This document shows positions 55,989-64,000 of a stretch of 64,000 bases of DNA, piece by piece. The notes beneath the pieces are model-generated. The model did not search any database, was not told the DNA's origin, and was given only the letters and a program-made list of their open reading frames with translations. Every line of letters starts with the position of its first letter. The first letter of the stretch is position 1. This stretch comes from Thalassovita autumnalis (GTDB lineage Bacteria > Pseudomonadota > Alphaproteobacteria > Rhodobacterales > Rhodobacteraceae), in contig NZ_CYSB01000027.1 in NCBI RefSeq assembly GCF_001458255.1, positions 62,001 to 126,000 on the forward strand, given 5' to 3'. Position numbers and translations under genes: made by a program.

Positions 55989-57449
55989 ATGAGTGAACGG
56001 ACAGTTATCAAAGGCGGAACCATTGTGGCCGCCGACCGCAGCTATAGCGCGGATGTGGCCATCGAGGGCGGCAAGATCGTGCAGATCGGTACGGATCTTC
56101 AGGGCGATAAGCTGCTGGACGCCGAAGGTTGCTACGTGATGCCGGGCGGGATTGACCCGCATGTGCATCTGGAAATGCCCTTCATGGGCACCCATTCGGC
56201 GGATGATTTCGAAAGTGGCACCCGCGCCGGTCTGGCGGGCGGCACCACCATGGTTGTCGATTTCTGCCTGCCCAGCCCCGGCCAATCGATGCTGGAGGCG
56301 CTGGCCGCCTGGGAAGCCAAATCACAGCGCGCCTGTGCGGATTATTCCTACCATATGGCTGTCACCTGGTGGAGCGAACAGGTCTTTGAAGAAATGGAAG
56401 AGGTCGTGAAGCGCGGCATCAACTCTTTCAAACACTTCATGGCCTACAAAGGTGCTCTGATGGTTGAAGATGATGAGCTGTTCGCCTCATTCCAGCGCTG
56501 CGCCGCGATTGGCGCGCTGCCGATGGTGCATGCGGAAAACGGCGATGTGGTTGCCACCATGCAGGAAAAACTGCTGGCGCAGGGGCTGACTGGGCCCGAA
56601 GGCCACGGCATGTCGCGCCCGCCAGAGGTGGAAGGTGAGGCCACCAACCGCGCGATCATGATCGCCGATATGGCGGGCGTGCCGCTCTATGTGGTGCATA
56701 CCAGCTGTGAACAGGCGCATGAGGCGATCCGCCGGGCCCGTCAGAAAGGCATGCGCGTCTATGGTGAGCCGCTGATCCAGCATCTGGTGCTGGACGAAAG
56801 CGAATATCGTAATCCGAACTGGGATCATGCCGCACAGCGCGTCATGTCGCCGCCGTTCCGCGATAAATCGCATCAGGACAGCCTCTGGGCTGGTCTGCAG
56901 GCAGGCAGCCTGCAAGTGGTGGCCACCGATCACTGCGCCTTCACTGTGGATCAGAAGCGATTCGGCATTGATGACTTCACCAAGATCCCCAACGGCACCG
57001 GTGGTCTAGAAGACCGGATGCCGGTTCTGTGGACCGAAGGTGTGAACACAGGTCGCCTGACGCCAAACGAATTTGTCGCCGCGACCTCCACCAATATCGC
57101 CAAGATCCTCAACATCTACCCGCGCAAAGGCGCGATTGTGGAAGGGTCGGATGCGGATCTGGTGGTTTGGGACCCGAAAAAGTCCAAAACCATCTCGCCT
57201 GCGACGCAGCAGTCGGTGGTTGAATATAATGTGTTTGAAGGGCGTGAAGTCACCGGCCTTCCGCGTTATACGCTCAGCCGCGGTGTGGTCGCGGTGGACG
57301 ACGGCACCGTGTGCGCCACCCCGGGCCATGGCCAGTTCGTGAAACGCGACGCTTACCCTGAGGTGAACAAGGCCTTGTCGAAATGGAAGGCGCTGACCGC
57401 ACCCCGTCAGGTGATGCGCAAGCCCGAAAACATGCCGGCCTGCGCCTAA
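55989..57449 (+). CDS. hydA: Dihydropyrimidinase / D-hydantoinase
   Basis: The 486-residue cyclic amidohydrolase opens the ring of 5,6-dihydrouracil, dihydrothymine or hydantoins. It carries the binuclear metal site: GGIDPHVHLEMPFMG (H58, H60), the lysine in FKHFMAYKG (K154) that becomes carboxylated, MVHAENGD, YVVHTSCEQA and VATDHCAF. Length matches the family. It begins 5 bases after the amidohydrolase gene, and the NCS1 transporter follows about 110 bases later after a hairpin. Together these cover uptake, ring opening and decarbamoylation of a reduced pyrimidine. The dehydrogenase that should make the dihydropyrimidine (PydA or PreTA) is not in the window. Confidence 0.9.
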   Translation: MSERTVIKGGTIVAADRSYSADVAIEGGKIVQIGTDLQGDKLLDAEGCYVMPGGIDPHVHLEMPFMGTHSADDFESGTRAGLAGGTTMVVDFCLPSPGQSMLEALAAWEAKSQRACADYSYHMAVTWWSEQVFEEMEEVVKRGINSFKHFMAYKGALMVEDDELFASFQRCAAIGALPMVHAENGDVVATMQEKLLAQGLTGPEGHGMSRPPEVEGEATNRAIMIADMAGVPLYVVHTSCEQAHEAIRRARQKGMRVYGEPLIQHLVLDESEYRNPNWDHAAQRVMSPPFRDKSHQDSLWAGLQAGSLQVVATDHCAFTVDQKRFGIDDFTKIPNGTGGLEDRMPVLWTEGVNTGRLTPNEFVAATSTNIAKILNIYPRKGAIVEGSDADLVVWDPKKSKTISPATQQSVVEYNVFEGREVTGLPRYTLSRGVVAVDDGTVCATPGHGQFVKRDAYPEVNKALSKWKALTAPRQVMRKPENMPACA

Positions 57450-57455
57450 AGAATT

Positions 57456-57478
57456 GGCCCTCGGTTCAACCGGGGGCC
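57456..57478 (+). terminator. Strong intercistronic hairpin before the NCS1 transporter gene
   Basis: GGCCCTCGGTT (57456-57466) pairs with AACCGGGGGCC (57468-57478), including one G-T pair. Only a T-poor sequence follows, so it may reduce read-through or stabilise the upstream mRNA rather than act as a full terminator. Confidence 0.5.
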
Positions 57479-57559
57479 TCTTGCCGTCTGGCCGCGGGGG
57501 ACGCGGGCAGGCGGGACACAAAAAAAGAAACACGCCAATGCGAGGGAGGTATACCACAT

Positions 57560-59029
57560 ATGGCTGATGCAACTTCTAACACCGGGGCGCGCCCGGATCT
57601 GGCGGGGCTGGACCCGGCCCTCTACAATGAGGACCAGCTGCCCACCACCGCCAACGAACGCACCTGGAGCTGGGTCTCCATCGCGGCCCTCTGGGTCGGC
57701 ATGGTGGTCTGTATCCCAACCTACCTGCTGGCCTCTTACCTGATTGGGTCCGGCATGAGCTGGGATCAGGCCGTCATGACCATCCTGCTGGCCAACGCGA
57801 TCGTTCTGATCCCGATGGTTCTGGTGGGTCACGCTGGCACCAAATACGGCATTCCCTTCCCGGTTCTGCTGCGGTCGTCCTTTGGTCCGGCTGGCGCCAA
57901 GATCCCCGCTGTGGCGCGTGGTATCGTGGCCTGTGGCTGGTTCGGCATTCAGACCTGGGTTGGCGGTTCGGCGATCTTTGTGATCCTGAACACCCTGACC
58001 GGTGGCGCGCTGGCCAGTGATCCGCTGCCGATCCTCGGCATTTCGGCTGGTGAATTTGTCTGCTTCGTGGCCTTCTGGCTGCTGCATGTCTACTTCATCA
58101 AAAACGGTACCGAGTCGATCCGTTGGCTGGAAACCTATGCCGCACCGTTCCTGCTGGCGATGGGGCTGGCGCTGCTCTACTGGGCCTACAACAAAGCCGG
58201 CGGTTTCGGCGAAATGCTGTCGACCCCCAGTGCCTTTGATGAAGGTGGCGAAAAAGAAGGCGAGTTCTGGGTCGTCTTCTGGCCAAGCCTGACCGGCATG
58301 ATCGGGTTCTGGGCGACGCTGGCGCTGAACATCCCTGACTTCACCCGTCACGCCAAAAGCCAGAAAGACCAGTTCGTGGGTCAGCTGGTGGGCCTGCCGA
58401 TCCCGATGGCGCTGTTTGCCTTCATCGCCTCTGCCGTGACCTCGGCCACCGTGGTGATCTATGGCGAAGCGATTTGGGATCCGATTGCCCTGGCTGAGAA
58501 AATGGGCGGTGCCTCGATCATCGTTGCCCTGATTGCACTGATCGTTGCAACCCTGACCACCAACCTGGCGGCAAACGTTGTGGCCCCGGCACATGGTTTC
58601 GCAAACCTGGCGCCCAGCAAGATCAACCTGAAACGGGGTGGCTACATCACCGCAGGCATTGGTCTGGTGATGTTCCCCTGGATCCTGGTCAACCACATCG
58701 TGGGCTGGCTGCTGGCCTATTCGGCGCTGCTAGGTCCGATCGCGGGCATCATGCTGGCGGATTACTACCTGCTGCGCAAAACCAACCTGAAAGTGGCGGA
58801 TCTGTTCAAATCAGATGGCATCTACTCGGGTTCGGGCGGCACCAACTGGGCCGGCGTTGGCGCGCTGATTATTGGTATCCTGCCGAACCTTCCGGGCTTC
58901 CTGGTGGGTGTTGGCCTCAGCTCGGGCACCTCTGATTTCTTTGCAACCATCTACACTTACGCCTGGTTCGTAGGTCTGTTTGTTGCGGGCGCGGCCTATC
59001 TGGTCCTGTCCAAGATCTTCAACAAGTAA
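57560..59029 (+). CDS. NCS1-family nucleobase/hydantoin transporter
   Basis: The 489-residue inner-membrane symporter has about 12 hydrophobic segments. NCS1 features are visible: the N-terminal DLAGLDPALYNEDQLPTTANERTWSW before helix 1, AKYGIPF-like GTKYGIPFPVLLRSSFGPAGAK, ACGWFGIQTWVGG in helix 3, and PDFTRHAKSQKDQFVGQ. Known members carry uracil, cytosine, allantoin or hydantoins with sodium or protons. ATG 57560 is chosen because GAGGGAGGT lies 9 bases before; the longer frame from 57383 overlaps the dihydropyrimidinase gene. It probably imports the pyrimidine that the linked enzymes degrade. A perfect terminator hairpin follows 10 bases after the stop. Confidence 0.88.
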   Translation: MADATSNTGARPDLAGLDPALYNEDQLPTTANERTWSWVSIAALWVGMVVCIPTYLLASYLIGSGMSWDQAVMTILLANAIVLIPMVLVGHAGTKYGIPFPVLLRSSFGPAGAKIPAVARGIVACGWFGIQTWVGGSAIFVILNTLTGGALASDPLPILGISAGEFVCFVAFWLLHVYFIKNGTESIRWLETYAAPFLLAMGLALLYWAYNKAGGFGEMLSTPSAFDEGGEKEGEFWVVFWPSLTGMIGFWATLALNIPDFTRHAKSQKDQFVGQLVGLPIPMALFAFIASAVTSATVVIYGEAIWDPIALAEKMGGASIIVALIALIVATLTTNLAANVVAPAHGFANLAPSKINLKRGGYITAGIGLVMFPWILVNHIVGWLLAYSALLGPIAGIMLADYYLLRKTNLKVADLFKSDGIYSGSGGTNWAGVGALIIGILPNLPGFLVGVGLSSGTSDFFATIYTYAWFVGLFVAGAAYLVLSKIFNK

Positions 59030-59038
59030 GTCTCTGAT

Positions 59039-59066
59039 CCGGGGCGCTTTTCCGGCGCCCCGGTTT
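59039..59066 (+). terminator. Rho-independent terminator after the NCS1 transporter gene
   Basis: CCGGGGCGC (59039-59047) pairs perfectly with GCGCCCCGG (59055-59063) around a 7-base loop and is followed by three T. It closes the amidohydrolase-dihydropyrimidinase-transporter operon. Confidence 0.75.
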
Positions 59067-59232
59067 CCATCGCCCGCGGTTTGTCTGACGCAACGTGAAG
59101 GCGAACTTATCCACAAAAATCGACAACTATTCGCTCAGACAGCGGCCTGACCTGCCGTTACTGTTCCTGAGACTTGTGCGCCCTGGGGGAAGGGAAGCAC
59201 CGGCCTGCCATTGATGTGCACGGAGCAATAGA

Positions 59233-59607
59233 ATGTCTGGTAAAACTGCTGGGGTGCTGGTGACAGCTGCCGTTACCGCCCTTTGCGTCAACCATTTCTG
59301 GTATGAAATCGGCGATGTGTTCTGGCCCGAACGCAAAACGATTGTGGCCACCATTGAGCTGGACAACCGCTGTGAGTTTCGCGACTTTGTCTTTGTGGTG
59401 CGGGATCTGAACACTGGCCATTATGCCTCATTCGCCGGGGGGCGGGCGCAGCTGCGCACACAGGAACGCAACCGCGTGACGGTCGAATTTGCTCCCCGCT
59501 ACCGCAAGGTGGAGTTCTACGCGCCCACCTTGCCGGTCAAACGGCAGATGACCATGACCACCCGCTGTGGCAGCCGCCGATTGATGGATATGAATTGGTT
59601 CGGCTGA
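59233..59607 (+). CDS. Small membrane-anchored hypothetical protein
   Basis: I do not recognise this 124-residue protein. Residues 5-21 (TAGVLVTAAVTALCVNH) form a single hydrophobic segment, an anchor or uncleaved signal. The remainder is probably periplasmic and beta-rich, with two cysteines (CEF near residue 47 and CGS near 112) that could pair, and many basic residues. ATG 59233 sits in AATAGAATG with a weak ribosome binding site. It is flanked by terminators on both sides (59039-59066 and 59632-59661), so it is probably a single-gene transcript. Codon use is ordinary for the region. It may be confined to relatives of this organism. Confidence 0.55.
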   Translation: MSGKTAGVLVTAAVTALCVNHFWYEIGDVFWPERKTIVATIELDNRCEFRDFVFVVRDLNTGHYASFAGGRAQLRTQERNRVTVEFAPRYRKVEFYAPTLPVKRQMTMTTRCGSRRLMDMNWFG

Positions 59608-59631
59608 ACGCCTTTCTGGAATGATGTTTTG

Positions 59632-59661
59632 CAGCGTCTGCCATCTGGCAGGCGCTGTTTT
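59632..59661 (+). terminator. Rho-independent terminator after the small hypothetical gene
   Basis: CAGCGTCTGCC (59632-59642) pairs with GGCAGGCGCTG (59647-59657), with one G-T pair and a 4-base loop, followed by four T. It is the clearest terminator in the window. Confidence 0.8.
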
Positions 59662-59759
59662 CATATGTGGCCCAACGATCTGACCCGTTGACGGCCCGGC
59701 TCCGATATTGTTTAATTTTGAGAGTTAAAATAAATGTTCCGCGGGACATAGGGGGGAAT

Positions 59760-61214
59760 ATGTATCTGGGATTGGATTTGGGCACATCTGGTCTGCGCGC
59801 GCTGCTGGTTGAGGCATCGGGCAGGGTGGTTGGCTCGGCGGAGGCCGATTATCTCGTGTCGCATCCCCACCCCGGTTGGTCCGAACAACGGCCCGAAGAT
59901 TGGGTCACAGCCGCTGAGCGTTGCGTCGAAAGCCTGCGCCAGGCTTTTCCTGCTGAATGGCCCGCGTTGCGCGGCATTGGCCTCAGCGGTCAGATGCATG
60001 GCGCGGTTCTGGTCGATGCGGCCGGTGATGTGCTGCGCCCGGCGATCCTGTGGAATGACACCCGCCCCCATGTTGAGGCTGCGGCGCTGGATGCCACCGA
60101 CCCGGTGCGCGCGCTGTCGGGCAATATCGTTTTTCCGGGGTTCACCGCCCCCAAACTGCTCTGGCTGGAACAGCATGAGCCAGAGGTTTTTGCGCGCATT
60201 CACAAGGTGTTGCTGCCCAAAGATTACCTGCGGCTGTGGCTGACAGGGGGCTATGTTGGCGACATGTCGGATGCGGCGGGCACCTCATGGTTGGATGTGG
60301 GGGTACGGGACTGGTCTGACACATTGCTGCAGGCAGGCCACATGCGGCGCGATCAGATGCCCGACCTTGTTGAGGGGTCTGAGGCATCGGGGGACCTGCG
60401 CAGCAGTCTGCAGGCCGATTGGGGGCTGGATCATTCGGTGGTTGTTGCCGGCGGCGGCGGGGACAATGCGGTTGCCGCCTGCGGTGTTGGCTGCCTCAGC
60501 GAAGGGCAGGGTTTTGTCTCTCTCGGAACCTCAGGCGTGTTGCTAGCGGCGCGTGATCGCTTTGCGCCAATGCCTGAAACGGCGGTTCATAGCTTCTGCC
60601 ATGCGGTGCCGGGGCGCTGGTATCAGATGGGGGTCAGCCTGGCGGCGACCGATTGCCTGAACTGGCTGTCGGGCCGCCTGGGGCAGAGCCCGGGGGAGCT
60701 GGCAAATGTGCTGCCGGATGAAATCACCGGCCCCGCTGGCGTCACCTTCTTGCCCTATCTATCGGGTGAGAGGACACCGCATAACGACAGCGCCATTCGT
60801 GGTGCCTTTGTCGGGCTGGATATCGCCAGCGACAATGCGCAACTGACCCAAGCCGTTATGGAAGGCGTTGCCTTTGCCATGCGCGACAGTCTGGAGGCGT
60901 TGAAAGCCACCGGCGCGGATCTTAAACAGGTACTGGCCATCGGCGGCGGCAACCGATCGCGGTTCTGGGTGGAAACCCTGGCCACGGTGCTGGATCTGCC
61001 AATGCACCTGCCCAAAGCGGGTGAATTTGGCGCGGCACTTGGCGCAGCGCGGCTGGCAATGGCAGCGGACGGGCAGGGCGCGGTGGATCTACTGATGACC
61101 CCGCCCGAGGTGGCCGAGGTGATCCCCCCCCGCAGCGACCTGCGGGACCAATATGAGGCGCGCTATCAGACCTACCGGGCGCTGTACCCCGCGATCAAAG
61201 GCGCTGTGGCGTGA
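59760..61214 (+). CDS. xylB: Xylulokinase (FGGY carbohydrate kinase)
   Basis: The 484-residue sugar kinase phosphorylates D-xylulose to xylulose 5-phosphate with ATP. The N-terminal phosphate loop is YLGLDLGTSGLRALLVE. GLSGQMHGAVLVD carries the xylulokinase motif, WNDTRPH and GTSWLDV contact the sugar, and the second domain has FLPYLSGERTPHND and IGGGNRSRFWVETLA. These favour XylB over glycerol or ribulose kinases. ATG 59760, with GGGGGGAA just before, is preferred to the longer frame from 59667, which runs over promoter-like AT-rich DNA. No xylose isomerase or transporter is nearby. The stop overlaps the next start (GTGA), coupling it to an unrelated di-heme peroxidase gene. Confidence 0.88.
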   Translation: MYLGLDLGTSGLRALLVEASGRVVGSAEADYLVSHPHPGWSEQRPEDWVTAAERCVESLRQAFPAEWPALRGIGLSGQMHGAVLVDAAGDVLRPAILWNDTRPHVEAAALDATDPVRALSGNIVFPGFTAPKLLWLEQHEPEVFARIHKVLLPKDYLRLWLTGGYVGDMSDAAGTSWLDVGVRDWSDTLLQAGHMRRDQMPDLVEGSEASGDLRSSLQADWGLDHSVVVAGGGGDNAVAACGVGCLSEGQGFVSLGTSGVLLAARDRFAPMPETAVHSFCHAVPGRWYQMGVSLAATDCLNWLSGRLGQSPGELANVLPDEITGPAGVTFLPYLSGERTPHNDSAIRGAFVGLDIASDNAQLTQAVMEGVAFAMRDSLEALKATGADLKQVLAIGGGNRSRFWVETLATVLDLPMHLPKAGEFGAALGAARLAMAADGQGAVDLLMTPPEVAEVIPPRSDLRDQYEARYQTYRALYPAIKGAVA

Positions 61215-62521
61215 GGGTGCTGACGGCCCTTTTTCTGATGGCGGGTGCGGCCACGGCTGCACCTGAGGTGAGGCCCGATTTGGGGCCACCCCCGGTGTTC
61301 CGCGCGGTGGATCCCGCGCGCGCCGAACTGGGGCACTTGTTGTTTTACGATCCGATCTTATCGGGCAATCGCAATGTCAGTTGTGCCACCTGTCACCACC
61401 CGCGTTTCGGCACTTCGGACGGTCTGTCATTGGGGCTGGGCGAAGGCGGCATCGGTCTGGGCCCGGATCGCAAGGTTGATGCCAGCAACCCGCCGGAACA
61501 ACGGATCCCCCGCAACGCGCCTGCGCTGTTCAATCTGGGGGCGGAAGAGTTTAGCGTGATGTTCCATGATGGCCGGCTGGAAGCGGACAGCGACCATCCC
61601 GATGGCATGCGCACGCCCTTGGGGCAGGAAATGCTGTCGGGGTTTGACTCGGTCCTGTCGGCGCAGGCGATGTTCCCGGTCCTCTCTGGGGATGAGATGG
61701 CCGGGCATTATTCGGAAAACGATGTGTCTCAATCCGTACGATTGGGCCACCTGTCGCTGCCCGGCGGCGCTTGGGACAAAATCGCGGCCCGGGTGGTGGC
61801 GGTGCCAGAATACCGCAGCCGTTTTGATACCGTTCTGGGGCAGGGCGCGGCGGTCAGCTTCACCGATATCTCAGACGTTCTGGCCGATTTCATCCGGGTG
61901 GAGTGGCGCGCCGATGACAGTGCCTTTGACCGCTACATGCGCGGCGAGGCCCCGTTGAGCGCAGCGGCGCAGCAGGGCATGGATCTATTTTACGGCAAGG
62001 CGGGATGTGGATCCTGCCATGCCGGGTGGTTTCAAACCGATCATGGGTTTCATGCTATCGCGATGCCGCAGATCGGCCCCGGCAAGGCGGCGCGATTTGA
62101 AACCCACGCCCGGGATGAGGGACGCATGCGCGTCACAGGCGCGGCTGAGGACGCCTACCGCTTTCGCACGCCCTCCCTGCGCAACATCACGGACACTGGG
62201 CCCTATGGTCATGCCGGTTCCTACGCCACGCTGGAGGCTGTGGTGCGTCACCACTTGGATCCGGTGGCAGGGTTGATGGGATATGATCCCGCGCAGGCGG
62301 TGCTGGCGGCAATGGACGGCGTAGACGATCAGCGCATTCTGCGTGATGAGGCTGAGCTGGCCGCGATCGTTGAGGCAAATGAACTGGCGCCGGTGGACCT
62401 GTCGAATGACGAGGTTGCTGCGATCCTCAGCTTTCTGGGCGCGCTGAGTGATGACGGCTGGCGGCAGGGGCGCATGGGGGTGCCCGAAACCGTGCCTAGT
62501 GGATTGCCCGTAGATCGCTAG
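61211..62521 (+). CDS. Di-heme cytochrome c peroxidase / MauG-family protein
   Basis: The 436-residue periplasmic protein has a signal peptide (VLTALFLMAGAATAA) and two c-type heme sites: CATCH at residues 58-62 and CGSCH at residues 266-270. The order fits bacterial di-heme peroxidases: LGHLLFYDPILSGNRNVSC near the first heme, RNAPALFNLGAEEFSVMFHDGR, and the later RFRTPSLRNITDTGPYGHAGSY. Such enzymes reduce hydrogen peroxide or, as MauG does, oxidise a protein partner. The start is GTG 61211, overlapping the kinase stop by 4 bases. A CRTAC1-type repeat protein lies convergent 6 bases beyond; such pairs may act together on surface proteins, but that is only suggestive. Confidence 0.85.
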   Translation: MRVLTALFLMAGAATAAPEVRPDLGPPPVFRAVDPARAELGHLLFYDPILSGNRNVSCATCHHPRFGTSDGLSLGLGEGGIGLGPDRKVDASNPPEQRIPRNAPALFNLGAEEFSVMFHDGRLEADSDHPDGMRTPLGQEMLSGFDSVLSAQAMFPVLSGDEMAGHYSENDVSQSVRLGHLSLPGGAWDKIAARVVAVPEYRSRFDTVLGQGAAVSFTDISDVLADFIRVEWRADDSAFDRYMRGEAPLSAAAQQGMDLFYGKAGCGSCHAGWFQTDHGFHAIAMPQIGPGKAARFETHARDEGRMRVTGAAEDAYRFRTPSLRNITDTGPYGHAGSYATLEAVVRHHLDPVAGLMGYDPAQAVLAAMDGVDDQRILRDEAELAAIVEANELAPVDLSNDEVAAILSFLGALSDDGWRQGRMGVPETVPSGLPVDR

Positions 62522-62527
62522 AGGCGC

Positions 62528-64000
62528 TTAGCGCGGCGTGACCGTCAGGGTTTCGCCGCCGCTCAGCACCAAGGCCTGCCGGGTTGTCACCTCCACCCAG
62601 TTGGAGGCGGTTTGATCCGGCCAAATCACCCGCAGCTCCACCCGGTCCAAATCGCCCAGGCCAAAATGCAGCGGGCTCAGCGCGCCGCCGGCATGACCGC
62701 CGCCGATGGTGCGTTCCTGAACCCAGGATTTGGCCTCTGCGCGCAGCTCCACATGGGCGCCAATGGCATCGCGGTTGGCCCCGTCCCGTTGCAGGTCGAT
62801 GCTGAGATAGCTGTTTGCGCTGGCGTTTTGATAGAGCTCCATCTTGGCGCGGCGGTTGACCACCGCCAGATCCAGCGCGCCGTCCCGGTTCAGATCCACC
62901 AGTGCCGCACCCCGGCTGCGGGCCAGACCGGCGACCCCAACCTGATCGCCAACCTCGACAAACCGGCCATCGCTTTGCTGCAGCAGCAGGTTATTGGGAT
63001 CTTCCATCGCAGCGACGGGCATCTGTTCGACATTGCCCTTGGCAATGAAAAGATCATCCAAACCATCGTTGTTCACATCCCCAAAGGCGGCGTGCCAGCC
63101 GGTTGAGGGGCGACCATCGCCGCCCGTATAGGGCCGATGCGCGGTGGTGCCGCGTTCATATGTGGCGTCTTTGTAGGAGGGGCGGGCGCCATCGCCGTCA
63201 AAATACTGCAGCTTCTGATCCCCCATGGAGGTCAGCATGACATCCGCGTAACCGTCGCCGGTCAGATCCCGGCTGGCAATGCCCATGCCCCAGAGGTGAT
63301 AGGGGCGCCAGCCGTCCTCAGCCGAATAAAGGCGCGGTGTGGCCTCCATCGCCCACATCTGTTCCTGCCCGCCGCGCAGGTAATAGTGCCTGTCGTTGGA
63401 GACCCTGAGGTCGGCGCGACCGCTGCGGGACCAGTCCGAAAACAGCATCGACAGGGCGCAGAACCCCGGCTCCAGCCGCTGTGCGGGCCCGTAGCTATTG
63501 CCGTCAGGTCGGTAGAGCAGGGTGGCGTCGCAGGTGCCAAACGGCCCGGCGGGATCGCTGCGGTCCACATAGGTGCCAATCGCCAGGGTCGGCAGGGATT
63601 GGCCGGCCTCCCATGTGGCGGAAAAGGCGGTGGACCAGCTGCCGCCGCCATCAAAACCAAGGCCGTCAAAGGGTTCAAACTGGCAATTCCCCAGTCCCCG
63701 AAGGATCTGATCCGGGCCATCGCGCAGCACCATCAGGTCAGGCAGGCCGTCACTGTCGATATCCAGCGGGTAGGCGCCGATGACACCGGTGAGGGCCAGC
63801 GCCTCAGGCGTTTCAGCGGCAAATTCCAGGATGCCATCCGCTCCTGTCTGGTTGCGCATCAGCTGCGCCGGGCTGCTGCCACCGGCCGCATAGAGGTCTG
63901 GCAACTGGTCCCCATCGCAGTCAAAAACCGCCAGGCCGCCGCCAACGAAATGTTCCCAGCCGCCGGTATATTGATGTGCGGGCAAGGTGCGGGGGGTGAA
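62528..64000 (-). CDS. CRTAC1-type FG-GAP/ASPIC repeat protein (N-terminus outside window)
   Basis: The minus-strand frame is open to the last base, so at least the N-terminal residues and the signal peptide are missing. The visible 490 or so residues start FTPRTLPAHQYTGGWEHFVGGG and hold repeated FG-GAP/VCBS-like motifs with calcium-loop aspartates: AVFDCDGDQLPDLYAAGG, DIDSDGLPDLMVLRDG, DLTGDGYADVMLTSMGD, DVNNDGLDDLFIAKGN and DLNRDGALDLAVVNR. They form a beta-propeller. The C-terminal about 100 residues are an ASPIC/UnbV domain (VELRVIWPDQTASNW). A TTG at 63985 is not the start. Probable location is extracellular or periplasmic; function is unknown. It is convergent with the peroxidase gene. 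Confidence 0.82.
   Translation of the reverse strand, partial: FTPRTLPAHQYTGGWEHFVGGGLAVFDCDGDQLPDLYAAGGSSPAQLMRNQTGADGILEFAAETPEALALTGVIGAYPLDIDSDGLPDLMVLRDGPDQILRGLGNCQFEPFDGLGFDGGGSWSTAFSATWEAGQSLPTLAIGTYVDRSDPAGPFGTCDATLLYRPDGNSYGPAQRLEPGFCALSMLFSDWSRSGRADLRVSNDRHYYLRGGQEQMWAMEATPRLYSAEDGWRPYHLWGMGIASRDLTGDGYADVMLTSMGDQKLQYFDGDGARPSYKDATYERGTTAHRPYTGGDGRPSTGWHAAFGDVNNDGLDDLFIAKGNVEQMPVAAMEDPNNLLLQQSDGRFVEVGDQVGVAGLARSRGAALVDLNRDGALDLAVVNRRAKMELYQNASANSYLSIDLQRDGANRDAIGAHVELRAEAKSWVQERTIGGGHAGGALSPLHFGLGDLDRVELRVIWPDQTASNWVEVTTRQALVLSGGETLTVTPR

Overview
The window is a high-GC chromosomal segment with no rRNA, tRNA, insertion sequence, phage gene or CRISPR array. Gene content and protein character (LEPR-XLL giant protein, NCS1 and hydantoinase cluster, fused OppDF) point to an alphaproteobacterium, most likely Rhodobacterales (Roseobacter group). 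This placement is inferred from the sequence alone.

Region 1 (1-38033) is dominated by one locus of about 35 kb built around a single uninterrupted gene (3367-29223) for a cysteine-free protein of about 8618 residues. The protein has an N-terminal LEPR-XLL motif, a long beta-helix-like repeat body, Calx-beta-like segments and RTX-type repeats near the C-terminus. Before it lie a TolC-type outer-membrane channel and a SapC-family protein. After it, on the same strand with 4-nt overlaps or very short gaps, lie a GAF-HlyD membrane adaptor, a PqqD-like/M50/HlyD polytopic protein, a shortened SecA-like ATPase and a small periplasmic HlyD adaptor. No ABC exporter is present, so the likely motor is the SecA homologue. 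I regard this as the best candidate for an undescribed secretion system. A short unknown gene and a POTRA-less BamA-type barrel follow. The left edge holds a truncated Fur/Zur-like regulator and a small membrane protein broken by a G7 tract.

Region 2 (38097-41031) is a two-gene catabolic operon (gamma-butyrobetaine hydroxylase-like dioxygenase and class II aldolase) divergent from a LysR regulator.

Region 3 (41499-46870) is an oligopeptide ABC importer (OppA, B, C and a fused DF). As given, oppA carries an apparent 1-nt frameshift between its signal peptide and the mature protein.

Region 4 (46923-59029) combines a RutR-like TetR regulator, a complete translationally coupled F420 pathway (cofG-cofH-cofD-cofC-cofE), an NADPH:F420 reductase and an F420-type luciferase-like oxidoreductase. 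Divergent from these is a set of genes for an M20 ureido-acid amidohydrolase, dihydropyrimidinase and an NCS1 transporter. The shared intergenic region holds a RutR-like operator and a multi-hairpin leader. Dihydropyrimidine dehydrogenase is absent from the window. A plausible reading is that F420H2 and the LLM enzyme supply the reduction that normally feeds dihydropyrimidinase.

Region 5 (59233-64000) holds a small membrane-anchored unknown, a xylulokinase-like kinase, a di-heme cytochrome c peroxidase/MauG protein and a CRTAC1-type repeat protein that runs off the right edge.
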